Below are positions 48,206-59,955 of a stretch of 64,000 bases of DNA, in pieces; position 1 is the first letter of the stretch; the number at the start of each line of letters is the position of its first letter. The translations under genes and the position numbers were made by a program. The stretch spans positions 13,727,501 to 13,791,500 of the forward strand of contig NC_133397.1 in NCBI RefSeq assembly GCF_047511655.1, in the 5' to 3' direction. A model generated the notes under the pieces. The model did no database searches and was not told the DNA's origin. It saw nothing but the letters and a program-made list of their open reading frames with translations. The stretch is from Castor canadensis (Eukaryota > Chordata > Mammalia > Rodentia > Castoridae).

Positions 48206-48230
48206 TTTGGGCCTACATTTCCTTACATAT
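48206..48230 (+). repeat. Duplicated LTR terminus and target-site copy
   Basis: After the 3' LTR comes tttgggcctacatttcctta and then CATAT (48226-48230), the likely partner of CATAT at 38261-38265. The intervening 20 bases resemble the last 20 bases of the LTR (ttggggcctatatttccaac). Confidence 0.5.
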
Positions 48231-48869
48231 ATTATCGTGATAAAATGCAAAAACCATCACAAAGAATACTGCTATCACTCTAGCAAAGAGAACAAGTTAG
48301 GTAATCTGCAAAACTTTAGTCATTTTTAATCTGAGAGAGCTGAGATCGCAAAGTACCTAATGAAATATATATAATCCAAAAGGTGAAAAGACTTTCCTAG
48401 GAGATGTGGGGACACAGGTACTTTCAGGTTTGGCAGAGAAGTGGTGAGAAAAGGAAGCTGCCATAAATGTAGGTTAGAAGAAAAAAGCTGAAATGTTTGC
48501 ACAATTTATAAGGATGTATGTGAACTGGTCTGAAAGCTCAGAGTCTTCAAGAGTCCCTGGTAGAAAGGGAATCTGTGTCTGCCTACCAGTGTCTTCCCAT
48601 TGACCTTACCCATGCTAACAAGAAAAATTAAGACTAGAAAGGAAAACATAAAAAGACACCCTGGGCCTGGGGTCTTGGGTCTGCTTGAAGGCAGACTCAT
48701 ATGAAGGTGCCTATGCCTTAGGCCTATCTCTGTATGAAGCAGTGGCACTGGCAAACTAGAGCTGCTGTAGAAACCGGAGCAGGAAAATGCAGCTGTTCCC
48801 AGTGAATGAAGCAAGGGAACAGCAATGAATCGCTTTCCTTCCTCTACAGATTTGCCTTTCCTAGACATT

Positions 48870-49480
48870 TCATTTAAATGGAATCAATGTGTGGTCTTTG
48901 TGACTTTCTTGTTTCACTCAGCATAATGTAGGCGTGTCGTAGTACTTCATTACTTTTATTGCTCAATAATTCTCCATTGAACTGATAGATCACATTTTAT
49001 TTGCCCATTCATCAGTGGATAGGCATTTGGTTTAGTTTCACTTTTCAGCTATTATGAATAATGTTGGTAGAAATAGTCATATACAAGTTTTTGTGTGGAC
49101 GTATATCTGTATTTTCACTGGGCATATAGACAGGAATGGCTAGGTCACCTGGTAACTTTATGTTTAACTTTTGAGGAACTTCCAGACTGTTCTCCAAAGC
49201 AGATGTCACATGGTACCATTTTGTTTTCCTACTAGCAGTGAGTGAGGATTCAGACTTCTTCATATCCCCTCCAACATTTCTTATCATCTCCTTTTTTGAT
49301 TAGAACAATCCTACTGGGTGTGATGTACTATCTCATGGCAGTTTTAGTTTGCATTTCTCACATGGCAAATGACAGTGAACATCTTTTCATGTGGACATTT
49401 GTTTATCTTCTTTGGAGAAATGTTTACTCAGATCTCAAAGGACTCTTTAATAGGCAAAATGGTTTGTTGATTAAAAAAAG
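48870..49480 (-). mobile_element. Ancient L1M 3' end, minus strand
   Basis: On the plus strand it shows phrases typical of the reverse complement of L1M ends: tgcccattcatcagtggata, ctattatgaataatgttggt, tttttgtgtggacgtatatc and aacttccagactgttctcca. Degraded, with no coding capacity. Confidence 0.75.
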
Positions 49481-49559
49481 TTTCTTTGAAGTCAGGTGCT
49501 CTTTATAGAATTTAAGCTCCTCATTTGCCTTCTCTCTCTCTCAATTTCCCTCTCTCCTC

Positions 49560-49656
49560 CCTTCCTTCTTTCCCCCTTTTTTTTGCTATGTATCCCAGGC
49601 TGCCTTGAACCTGTGATCCTCCTGCTTCCACTTTCCAAGTGCTAGGATTACAGGAG
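49560..49656 (-). mobile_element. B1-like SINE, minus strand
   Basis: A T run, tgctatgtatcccaggctgc, cttgaacctgtgatcctcct and aagtgctaggattacagg, the complement of a 7SL-like SINE. Confidence 0.7.
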
Positions 49657-49742
49657 TTGAACTTCTTTGTCTTGGAAAACTTCCATTCCAAGCTCTGAAC
49701 CTTGGAACCCAAAAAGTTGCTTGGTTTGGCTCTCTCTATCCT

Positions 49743-51546
49743 TTTTTTACTTTTTCTGTTGCTATATTTATTTTCATTTTCTGTTTGTCCATATTTTCTA
49801 TACTTTTGTCATAAAAAATAATACATTTTTTGTTTTTTCCTTTTTAAAAATTTTTTTTATTGTTTTATTATTCATATGTGCATACAAGGCTTGGATCATT
49901 TCTCCCCCCTGCCCCCACCCCCTCCCTTACCACCCACTCCACCCCCTCCCTCTCCCTCCCACCCCCTCAATACCCAGCAGAAACTATTTTGCCCTTATCT
50001 CTAATTTTGTTGTAGAGAGAGTATAAGCAATAATAGGAAGGGACAAGGGTTTTTGCTGGTTGAGATAAGGATAGCTATACAGGGCATTGACTCACATTGA
50101 TTTCCTGTGCGTGGGTGTTACCTTCTAGGTTAATTCTTTTTGATCTCACCTTTTCTCTAGTTCCTGGTCCCCTTCTCCTATTGGCCTCAGTTGCTTTTAA
50201 GGTATCTGCTTTAGTTTCTCTGCATTGAGGGCAACAAATGCTAGCTAATTTTTTAAGTGTCTTACCTATTCTCACCCCTCCCTTGTGTGCTCTCGCTTTT
50301 ATCATGTGCTCAAAGTCCAATCCCCTTGTTGTGTTTGCCCTTGATCTAATGTCCACATATGAGGGAGAACATACGATTTTTGGTCTTTTGGGCCAGGCTA
50401 ACCTCACTCAGAATGATGTTCTCCAATTCCATCCATTTACCAGCGAATGATAACATTTTGTTCTTCTTCATGGCTGCATAAAATTCCATTGTGTATAGAT
50501 ACCACATTTTCTTAATCCATTCATCAGTGGTGGGGCATCTTGGCTGTTTCCATAACTTGGCTATTGTGAGTAGTGCCGCAATAAACATAGGTGTGCAGGT
50601 GCCTCTGGAGTAAGCTGTGTCACAGTCTTCTGGGTATATCCCCAAGAGTGGTATTGCTGCATCAAATGGTAGATCAATGTCTAGCTTTTTAAGTAGCCTC
50701 CAAATTTTTTCCCAGAGTGGTTGTACTAGTTTACATTCCCACCAACAGTGTAAGAGGGTTCCTTTTTCCTCGCATCCTCGTCAACACCTGTTGTTCTTGG
50801 AGTTGCTAATGATGGCTATTCTAACATGGGTGAGGTGGAATCTTAGTGTGGTTTTAATTTGCATTTCCTTTGTTATCATTCGCTGGTAAATGGATGGAAT
50901 TGGAGAACATCATTCTGAGTGAGGTTAGCCTGGCTCAAAAAACCAAAAATCGTATGTTCTCCCTCATATGTGGACATTAGATCAAGGGCAAACACAACAA
51001 GGGGATTGGACTATGAGCACATGATAAAAGCAAGAGCACACAAGGGAGGGGTGAGGATAGGTAAGACACCTAAAAAACTAGCTAGCATTTGTTGCCCTTA
51101 ACGCAGAGAAACTAAAGCAGATACCTTAAAGCAACTGAGGCCAATAGGAAAAGGGGAACAGGTACTAGAGAAAAGGTTAGATCAAAAAGAATTAACCTAG
51201 AAGGTAACACCCACGCACAGGAAATCAATGTGAGTCAATGCCCTGTATAGCTATCCTTATCTCAACCAGCAAAAACCCTTGTTCCTTCCTATTATTGCTT
51301 ATACTCTCTCTACAACAAAATTAGAAATAAGGGCAAAATAGTTTCTGCTGGGTATTGGGGGGGGAGAGGGAGGGGGTGGAGTGGGTGGTAAGGGAAGGGG
51401 TGGGGGCAGGGGGGAGAAATGAACCAAGCCTTGTATGCACATATGAATAATAAAAGAAAAATGAAAAAAAATTTGCATTTCCTTTATTGCTAGAGATGGT
51501 GAGCATTTTTTCATGTGTTTTTTGGCCATTTGAATTTCTTCTTTTG
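49743..51546 (-). mobile_element. L1 3' portion, minus strand, interrupted by another L1
   Basis: Right part (51486-51546) and 49845-50871 read as L1 ORF2 C-terminus and 3' UTR on the minus strand. The 50346-50645 frame has LYTMEFYAAMKKNKMLSFAG and WMELENIILSEVSLAQKTKN, the L1 ORF2 tail. The 3' UTR has the G-rich run (C-rich on plus, 49905-49966). T-rich sequence 49743-49860 is the complement of the tail. A near-repeat tggctctctctatcct (49727-49742) and tggttccctctatcct (51547-51562) is a good target-site duplication with two mismatches. Confidence 0.85.
50872..51469 (+). mobile_element. L1 3' end, plus strand, nested in the minus-strand L1
   Basis: A 5'-truncated L1 of about 600 bp. It runs from ORF2 tail sequence (gaattggagaacatcattct) through the G-rich 3' UTR (51356-51416) to an A-rich tail. 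It is flanked by aatttgcatttccttt at 50856-50871 and 51470-51485, a 16-bp target-site duplication. The interrupted host L1 resumes right after it. Confidence 0.9.
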
Positions 51547-51605
51547 TGGTTCCCTCTATCCTAAACACCACATGGGGCATGGGGTATAGGGAGTGCAACA
51601 CTGGA

Positions 51606-51716
51606 TGCAGTAATTGATGGTAGTTCTCAAACTGGTTCATTATCAAAAACACCTAGGTGAAGAAAGGCAGAGTCTCATGGCACTAGATCACATAATTAGA
51701 ATTTTGGGGTGCAGCT
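51606..51716 (+). mobile_element. MER5-like DNA transposon fragment
   Basis: tggtagttctcaaactggtt, aaaacacctaggtga and cataattagaattttggggt resemble the MER5 body, degraded. Confidence 0.4.
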
Positions 51717-52714
51717 CTGCTGCTGCAGAAGGATAAAAAAATGAACAAAGATGTGAAGTGGCTGTGAAAAAATGCAAGAATAAAGTGCAGAACTCATGGC
51801 AAAGGTCAACAGGAATTTAAATCAGATCTTTGCAAATGGAAAACCTAAGGACAGATGTATTTAATTTTATATGATGCTTTGACCCAGCTTAATTATGCCT
51901 ATTTGACCTGGTTCAATTATATCCTATCATTGACTTCAAAAAGAGTATTCAGCACTGAAAACAGAGGTGCCAAATTCATTTATGCTATTACTACACACTT
52001 CAGCCTTCCTTCTTCCATCTATCCCTTACTCCTTAACTCTTTCCCACCCAGCCTCTGCGTGCAAAGCAACAAATCCCACATCCGATTTCCCAAGGGCCAT
52101 ATGGTGACTGTTCACTGCCCGTCTGATTGCCTTTTTTTAGGCTTTATCTTTCCACCCTTCTCCTCAGCGGCACCTAAATCCATTTACACTCCCTGCTTCT
52201 GTCTGTGCTCTCCGGATGCCGATGCCTGGAGTTAGCTTACTCTGCTCTTCCTTCACGTGACTTGCATCTGTTGCTGAGGCAATGTGGTACTCAATGCTTC
52301 CTGCTCAAAGCTAAGTACTGGGTCACAAAAACAAGTGAGGCTCAGCTCTGCCCTCGGGAACCTCAGTGTAGTAAGTTGTCCTCTTATCTCTATAGTGAGG
52401 TCTCTTTCCAGGATCCTTTATCTCCTCCAGTCCCTTTCAGCGTAGGCATGCCTAACATTCCCATCTGCTCTTCTTTTGTCTGCTTTCACATTTCCCCACA
52501 GGGATGTCAGCTCTTCTTTTCAGAGATGAACCCCCTGTTATGGACCTCTAGCCCTGGGTGCCTTGACTTGGCAACTGTATCCACCATGATCCAACCCAAG
52601 CTGGTCTTCCATTCAGCCCCCATTTGTTCTCATCAGGCATTTGGTGCTCTATCTAAATGGGATTTCTTGCTGTTCATCAAACATGCCCTTCCTATTCCAG
52701 TCTCTATGCCTTAA

Positions 52715-53000
52715 ACCATACTGTTTCCATCTGTTGGAAAACTCCTCGCTCCATCTGTGCCTGTAGAAAAACCTCTCATTCTTTAAAGCTCATTCTGAAC
52801 ATCACCTGTTGTGCAAGTTTTTCCATTTCCTTCTGAGGCCTTCCATTTCCAGCAACTAGAAGCTTGTTCATTTTCCTTTTTCATTTCATCAACCCTCTTA
52901 AGTCCCTTAGTTTATTTTATCTTCAATTGAATGTCTATGTTGTTCTCTACTCTAGCCTGAGACTTCCTTAGACAATGATTGCTCTCAGTTAGTTCTGTAT
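52715..53000 (+). repeat. L2 fragment
   Basis: ttggaaaactcctcgctcca, taaagctcattctgaacatc, ctgaggccttcc and a cctgagacttccttagacaa block follow L2. It probably explains part of the long open frame at 52205-52714. Confidence 0.5.
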
Positions 53001-53165
53001 TTTGATGTGTGGCTTATGTGGAGGTCATAACTGTACTCAATATGTTCTTACTATGTTGATTTGAATGTACAGGCTCAAGGGAAAATCATGCTTTCAGACT
53101 ACCTTCCCAGCTCTCTAGTCCATCATCACTCTTTCTTAAAAACTACCTTTAGAAAGAGGATTTTT

Positions 53166-53530
53166 AAGCTGGATTCTGGTGGCTCATCCCTGCAATCATA
53201 GCTACTTGAAATACTGAGATTGGGAGGATCATGGTTGGAGGCCAGCATAAGCAAAAAGTTTGTGAGTACCCATCTCAATAGAAAAAGGTTGGGTATGGTG
53301 GCATGTGCATATTATACCAGCTGTAGGACTGACTATTGGTGTCCAGACTGGCCTGGGCCAAAAAGAAAGTCCCTATTTTCAAAATAACCAGAGCAAAAAA
53401 AGCTGCAGGTATGGCTCAAGTGACAGACCATCTTCCCAGCAAATACAAAGCCCTGAGTTCAAACCCCAGTACCACCAAAAGTAAACCAGCAAACAAGAAC
53501 AGATGGTAATGACAAAAAAAAAAAAAAATC
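53166..53530 (+). mobile_element. Three-part SINE (B1-B1-ID), near CYRIA exon 1
   Basis: Two 7SL-like units (ggattctggtggctcatccc; gggtatggtggcatgtgcat) and an ID-like unit (ctgcaggtatggctcaagtg to gagttcaaaccccagtacca) with an A-rich tail. It ends about 400 bp from the exon-1 donor. Confidence 0.75.
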
Positions 53531-53930
53531 TATAAGCCTTACTTCTGGTATTGGTCACTCTTTCCCTTCATATATGGTAACATTTTATGTTAATTTGTGT
53601 AATTTAACATGTCTAACTCTTTTTCTTTTGAATGTGACAAACTAATTCATTAAAAGTTTTAGGAAAGATGCATGATTATGCCAAGCCTATCAAAGTTGAT
53701 CACTTCTAAAATGAAAGAAAACCACAGACACATTAAAAAGATTTTCCACTAGGTTTCTTAAAAAATAGAAAAAGAATAAAAATGATTTTAGAAATGATCT
53801 GAGAAAGACATGTGTAATTCCATTTAAATTTGGTTTATGTGCCATATAAAATCTTTTTGCTATAATTTCCTTATGAGAAAACTATAAAGTGAAAGGTTTC
53901 CATTATTATGTTATAAATTTTGGAACTTAC

Positions 53931-54010
53931 TTTCAAAATCCAGGAAAAAATGTGGATAGTTTTCAATTTCCCTGGTCAGGACTTTGAGCAGGTTTCCCAT
54001 CCCAGCAAAC
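53931..54010 (-). CDS. CYRIA: CYRIA coding exon 1 (start codon exon)
   Basis: The start codon is the complement of 53998-54000. On the minus strand a TTTCCTAG acceptor is followed by ten untranslated bases and then [20 protein letters not shown], ending DFE plus one base (phase 1) before a GTAAGT donor at 53925-53930. Gly2 fits N-myristoylation. Because an acceptor lies just upstream of the ATG, at least one noncoding exon must exist further right. Confidence 0.93.
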
Positions 54011-55276
54011 CTAGGAAAGGCAACACAAAACCAAATACCATTAGAAATATTAAAAATAGGTTCATAGAAGTATCACTAGACCTTTTCTAGCTACTGCTGA
54101 GGACCAGAAAGAAAGCATTTCCCCCTCTGAAAATGAGCAATTCACCTTGCAGTCCATTCCTGAATTGGTGACAGATAAAGTATCACTGTGGGGCAGAGGC
54201 TGTCTAAAATTTAGGAACATATGGTTTAAACCATGCAAAGTCTGACAATGGTGAAAGGGTTGTTAAGGTTTCTCTGCAGAATACACTTGCACCCTGTATC
54301 TCACTCACTATTAAAAAAAAATTAACCAAAAATACCCTAAAAAGAATTGGGTATTTTAGTTATCAGAAGTTTTGGTATATTCTACAAAGTGCTTCCTTTT
54401 CCCATTTATTGATCCTCAGAATCCTTCCAGCTAGTGTCTCCGGGTTGCTTTGTGTCCTATCTGTTGATGTGGAATTGATTAAGTCAATGCACACAGATGA
54501 CAGGGGACATTACTAAAATATCTTTCCAGAAAGTTAAGGTTCTTAAGGTTTATGAGAAACAGAATTCATAAAACATACTAGCGATCTCAGGGATTCCTCT
54601 TGATACCTCAGAGTGTAACTCCCAGAGAAATTAAAAGGTCTCATAACTTAACATTTCAGTGCTAAAGGCTTTGGCACTTCATGAAATATAAAGATGAAAA
54701 GGCATGATATTCAAAAAGTCACTGTCAATGAACTAGCAGCCTAAGACATTTACCAAAGTGGCCCCAAATCAAGAGAAATACAAATTTGTTACATATCTAC
54801 AGCTTCAACCTAAAAATAAAAGAATAGGTAAAATGTAGTTATTTTTTAAGTAAACAGCAAACTTTCTACTGCTGTCAGACTTAGATATTAAATTGTCTTC
54901 TAGGGAGGCCATGCACCCACTCATTCACTCCACACCTATTTCTGGAATTTCAAGTAGGTGGTGGTCCTGTGCCTTTGGAAGACCTTCCTCTAACTCTGCT
55001 GTAAGTGACCTCTTCTGGCTCAGACACCTCATTCTGTGAAGAATCAATTTGAAAAATCAAGGGACCAGTGCAAAGGAAATGCTTGGCTGCAATTTTCCAC
55101 ACACATGGTTCGGATGGTAAAGATGTTGATACAAGGAATTGAAAAACATATACCACTACAAGAAAGATGTGGTGAGAGAAGAATGCACTGAGAAGACAAC
55201 TTTGTGCATGAGTGTACAGAAAATGGCATAGTCTGGTTTCCATAATTTTCCACTGAGAAAACACTCATACACTTAC

Positions 55277-55311
55277 AGACATCTTCCAAAGGAGAAGTCA
55301 CTTGTGTGAAA
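55277..55311 (-). other. Candidate noncoding 5' exon of CYRIA
   Basis: On the minus strand an acceptor CTCTTTTCCAG is followed by 35 bases and a consensus GTAAGTG donor at 55270-55276. It lies 1.3 kb upstream of the start-codon exon, where a noncoding leader exon is required. Only the paired splice signals support it. It could be a chance match. Confidence 0.25.
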
Positions 55312-56316
55312 CTGGAAAAGAGACTGTGCAAGGAGTCTTTATTTCATGTCAGAATGCATAATCCTAACTCCAGCTCTGCTTTTTGCTTACCTCTGCTCTC
55401 CAGGGCAAGCTACTTCACCTCTGCAAGTCCCTGTTTCCTTATCTTGAAAAGTATCTATTTCATCAAGTTGGGAGGACCAGTGATGTAGGTTCTGCAGAAT
55501 TTAAAACTTAGAATTGGTATAGTCTATCTCTGCCTTTAGGCAACATTCACAAGCCCTCCAGGCTCTTGAGGGGAGACTATTTCCAGCTTAATGAGCAATT
55601 CCAGCTTAGAGAAAGAGGCACTTTTTATAGGAAGATGGTTCTGTCATTTAGCAGAAGCCCTGGCTTTCATACATGCTGTCTTAATGGAAGTTAAACATTC
55701 TTATTTTCCCTATTTTTGTGCTATAAATGTAACACAAGAGACTTGTATGGATTTAGCTTCCTCCTAAAATTCTATCTTGCATGTGATTTTACTGTCAGAG
55801 TGTGTGGGTGGGAGATATGCCAAGCCTGTGAAATTTGTAACAGACTGAAACAAACATATGTAGAAATACATCCAAATATTAGCTGTAGAATTTTACCCCT
55901 TCAAAATGTTATCCGAGTTGGTTGATGATATGGTCAAATATCTTGGAACATGATTCTAATGTTAAGAATGGTCAGTTCCCTGGAAATCTCAGGACTCCAG
56001 ATGTGTCATCTCTCAAACAGGAACATCTGGAGCAATGACTTGGGCACTATGTACTACTGGGGATCAAGTTTAGTCCTATGGAACCTAGAAAACACGTGCT
56101 TCAAATCCAATGCAAAAAAAGCCTTGAATTTGTCCTGAAATATTTTATCTCATTTTCTTCATGGGAAAGGTCTTGCTGCTTATAGCTTTTCTTCTAGGTC
56201 AATAAAAATTAATGGGAGCATCTTTTTATTTAGGGGGGGGTCTACAAAGTGAGTTGGTACATTATAGAGATGACCACCAAATAGAGACCATGCTGATTTA
56301 TTTATGTGTTTACATA

Positions 56317-56402
56317 TTGTATTTTTTATGGTCCTAGGGATCAAACTTAGGGCATTCCATATTCTTGGCAAACAATACCTCTGAGCTACATCCCCAGCCC
56401 AC
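56317..56402 (-). mobile_element. ID-like SINE, minus strand
   Basis: tcctagggatcaaacttagg, ggcattccatattcttggca, ctctgagctacatccccagc: the complement of a tRNA-derived SINE. Confidence 0.7.
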
Positions 56403-57404
56403 CATAGTAATTTTTTAACTGGACCCAGGGCTTCACTTGGAAAGGTCCCTCATCCAAATTCTTCATGGAGGAGACTTTCCACTATGTTCAAAAAACTCCT
56501 TTATGAACACAAAATGCTTTGCTTTACACTGAATTACTAATGAGATACTTTAGTTAATATAGAGATTATTTGAAAATATTTTATTCAATAAAAGAATAAC
56601 ATACACTATTGGTGAATGCAAGTATTGACATAATAAAAGTGAGGAAAAGGGACTAATAAATGAAGTTATAGAGGTAAACAGTGCAGATAAGCCATCATTG
56701 CTGGAAAAGTCATTTGCTGGAAAAGACTTATCAGTTTCTGTGTAAGCTTCTGAATAGTCATAGAAATGGAGAAAAAACTGATCCCTTTCAGGATTTAGTG
56801 TATAGAAAACAACTAGGTTACACTGGAGAAGTACAATGATCATGGTTAAAAGAGTTAAGAAGAAGAGAAATCTCTCTTGGCTCAAAGTAGAGGCTGCTTT
56901 GCTGAGGAGGTTCTATCTGAGAATGAACTGAGTCAGAGTTCCCGTGGACAGTGCAGTCCTTTTCCAGGCAAACGTGTGGCTGAGATGCCTGATTTGGCAG
57001 CCTAGAGGTGTGCTCTGCAAAGCTGGGAACTCTGGTTTCCATGTTCTATTCAGCAACTTCATAGCCATCCTTCCACTGCGACCTACTGCTGTTGTTCCAA
57101 AAGATGTCAACAACTTGTCACTTCTCTCTATGCTGTGGGAGCTTGTGTCAGAGGGAACACAGCAAGCCAGTAGGAACTCAGCCTCAAGGAGGACCTTAAC
57201 CAGAGTATCTTAAAATGGTGACAATTTTTGGTGGTTTCTACAGGTAAATAAGTTGCTTATATAAGTTTGAGGGACAGAAAAGTCTCCCCGATAATAAAAA
57301 AGAGAGAGGGAGAACCATTTGAAGAAGTATGACAAAAATGTAGATGAAAAAGTACTACAATATTAGAGATAGATTTCATAAAGGAGGATGATAAAAATCT
57401 GTGC

Positions 57405-57655
57405 CAGCCAGGCTCCAATGGCTCACACCTGTAATCCTAGTTACTCAGGAGGCAGAGAACAGGAGATGGTGGTTCCAAGACAGCCCAGGGAAATAGCTCA
57501 TTAGACCCAATCTCAATAAAAACAAAAAACAAAACAAACAAACAAACCCAACAGATAACAGGGCTGGTGGAGGGGCTCAAGTGGTAGAGTGCCTGCCTAG
57601 CAAGTATGAAGTCCTGAGTTCAAATCCCAGTACAACAACAACAACAACAAAGCTG
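57405..57655 (+). mobile_element. Composite B1/ID SINE
   Basis: ctccaatggctcacacctgt, ctaattactcagg-like sequence with aggcagag, an A-rich linker, then gggctggtggaggggctcaa, gtggtagagtgcctgcctag, gagttcaaatcccagtacaa and a caacaa tail. The best preserved copy of the composite in the window. Confidence 0.85.
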
Positions 57656-58379
57656 TCCCAGGCATAAAGTAGTGAAGAGTTGAAGCAGTAATTTACCAAG
57701 CATGTTTATTAGTTAAAACTGGTATGTTGTTTATAGTGTAAAAGTTAGGCTTACGTTAGCCACATAGGTGCACATGTGTGCACACATATGAATTGACTCC
57801 CTTGGCATCTTCTGAGATTGTCTAAATTCATTTCTGGGAAGCACATGCAATGGGAAGCGAGGACAGAGAATACAAGGTCTTGGCTACCAGGTGATGAAAC
57901 AGGAAAAAACACCAAATACACCAGTTGAGTAGGTGTTCATGAAGAGTTGGGGTCCTGAAAATAAGACTGTTGGGCCCTCTTGCTAAGGATGCTTTATGCT
58001 TTGGAGAGAAGCATCTGAAGGTGGCCCTCTTCTGCCTGCAATCATTCTGGATTGGCTTTGACTCTTAGAGGTACCAGTCTTCCTCCATGCCTAGACTTTT
58101 CTGGGCTATCCCCTCTCTACCAAAGTAGAGGGTGTGAACATCTGGGTCACCTGGCCCTTATGGTGGCTTCAGCTATTGGCTGGGCCTCTTTTTTCTATAG
58201 CATTGTAATTTGGAATTTACTTACTAACATTAGGACACAGATTTGAGAATCTTAAGCATAGTGCAGACCAAAATAATGCTGTCGTAAATGATGTTTTCTA
58301 AAGATGTATAGTGTCAGTAGACCACGAGAAGAGTTTGAAAGACCCTCAAACATGCAAGGCACAATCTAACTGCCCCATC

Positions 58380-58545
58380 GTTTCAGAACAAGTCACTTTA
58401 CCTAGGAATCTTGGGTTCTTCACTAACACAACAACAATACAATATTATCTCCTGCATGGAATTCTTGGGAGGACTGAATAAAGTGGCATAAACACATTAT
58501 GTATATTCTAAAGTGCTGTGCAAATACTAGCTTTAATTATTCAAC
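58380..58545 (-). repeat. MIR fragment
   Basis: agtcactttacctaggaatc, gggaggactgaataaagtgg, aaagtgctgtgcaaatacta: reverse MIR. Confidence 0.6.
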
Positions 58546-59734
58546 ATTACAACTCTTCTTATAGTTTAAGATAGTCAGAGGCTCAAAGAAATAAATGCAG
58601 CATTCCTAGAGTTATATGATTTGCATTCAGAAAATCTTTCAGTTTGGATCTCCCAAAATCCATGGTCCTTATGCATATGTCTTTTACACAAAGCTATAAT
58701 TTTATCAATAGTTATGAGCAGCAATATCTGCAAGGGATTTTTCTACATGTCACACAGTGTACTTTAGATATATGTTCTTATTTCACCTTCAAAACACACC
58801 AAAAATGAAGACTTTTTTTTTTAGTGATTAGAAAACTAAAACTTATTAAGAGTAGAAGCTGATTGAAAAACTATAAATTCTTATGAAAGAAAACTAGATT
58901 TTTCAAAAGCATGATATCTATGCAAGTTTGTTGAAATGAGAGGCGAGGCTCTTCATATCAGCCTGTACAGGTTTATCCCATTTTTAACGCAAAAATGCCA
59001 ATCATAAAAATGGTTTTAAAAATATGAATAGAGAGGTCATTCTTTTAGTAATGCTCAAACAATCATCAAAAGCTGCAATTTTAACCAAACAGTTGTGACT
59101 ATGTCTATTTCATGAATATAGCATGAAGTCTACGGAAAATACAAATATTTAATGAAGAAGAAAATCCAACCAAAGTGACTCATGAACATCTATTGAAAAG
59201 GAATCAAATGTCCAAGAACAAAAGGTTAATACACAGACTTGCCATCCATCTAAAGAAGGAGTTTGGGGTTGCTACCCACTGTGTCTAGGAGACCTGGTTG
59301 ACCTTTAATGCTGACTTTCTTGGTGACTGTGATGTACTTATATGAAAGGAAAACTAATCTGATACCAGATTTATTTTTTCCTTTGGTTTTCCAATAAAAA
59401 TACCACCCTTAACAATTTCCCTGTGTAAACTAATCAGTCCCATGTTGAGCACCCTCACACATAGGGCATATACAGGTGGGGTATTCAGCCACAGTTGCAG
59501 CTCTCAGGTGACACATGTTCTACTGAGAGAGCTAAGAATTTAATCTATCTAAAAGCACACAACAAATGCTGACACTCGGTAAGCACTCAGAGATGTTCAC
59601 TGAATGTCAACCTGTGAAAAATAAATATGCACCTGGTGCATACGAAGTAGCATTGGAAGAAACGAAGCTGCCATTGTTACTACGTATGGGAGAGAGACGA
59701 GAACACCAGCATCTTGTGGAGTGCCCACCACGTG

Positions 59735-59955
59735 CCTGGCCTGATGTCTGGAGCTTTTACACACTTTATTTACTAAAATCTTATAGAAATCTTCAACTAG
59801 CTATAATTATCTTCACATTGACTGAAATAACAGTAAAAAAGAGGTTTCAAATGGTGAAATAACTTTCTAGAGACTACAAAAGAATGGAAGATAGAGTCAT
59901 ATTTGACTTAAGAAGCCTGGGAATCCAAAGTCTGTGCTCTTTTCTGCACTGCAGG
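59735..59955 (+). repeat. MIR element, nearly full length
   Basis: caccacgtgcctggcctgat, ctttatttactaaaatctta, tggtgaaataactttctaga, ccaaagtctgtgctcttttc: MIR from near its start to its 3' part. Confidence 0.7.

Larger units (their letters stand above)
20162..54010 (-). other. CYRIA: CYRIA (FAM49A) gene, coding part, ten exons
   Basis: Gene span from the exon bearing the ATG to the stop codon. Known role of the family: CYRI proteins bind GTP-loaded RAC1 through the DUF1394/CYRIA-CYRIB domain and so oppose activation of the Scar/WAVE complex at the leading edge. Seen here: ten exons with GT/AG borders whose coding lengths (70,122,106,137,78,117,80,127,71,64) sum to 972 nt, giving 323 residues plus stop with phases that agree at every junction. 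The N-terminus MGNLLKVLT carries the Gly2 expected for myristoylation. The Arg pair in [12 protein letters not shown] falls at about residues 159-160, equivalent to the RAC1-binding pair of CYRI-B. The choice of CYRIA over its paralogue CYRIB rests on recalled paralogue differences (for example [16 protein letters not shown] and [16 protein letters not shown]) and on 323 rather than 324 residues. No in-frame stop or splice-site loss was seen, so the gene looks functional. Confidence 0.93.

Noticed and set aside
49667..50026. 119-codon plus-strand ORF with a hydrophobic start
   Set aside because: It translates the T-rich complement of the L1 tail and its C-rich 3' UTR, giving an artificial Phe- and Pro-rich protein.
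52205..52714. 169-codon plus-strand ORF in the CYRIA intron
   Set aside because: No domain, no splice or promoter context, and next to L2-like sequence. Composition looks like translated noncoding DNA.
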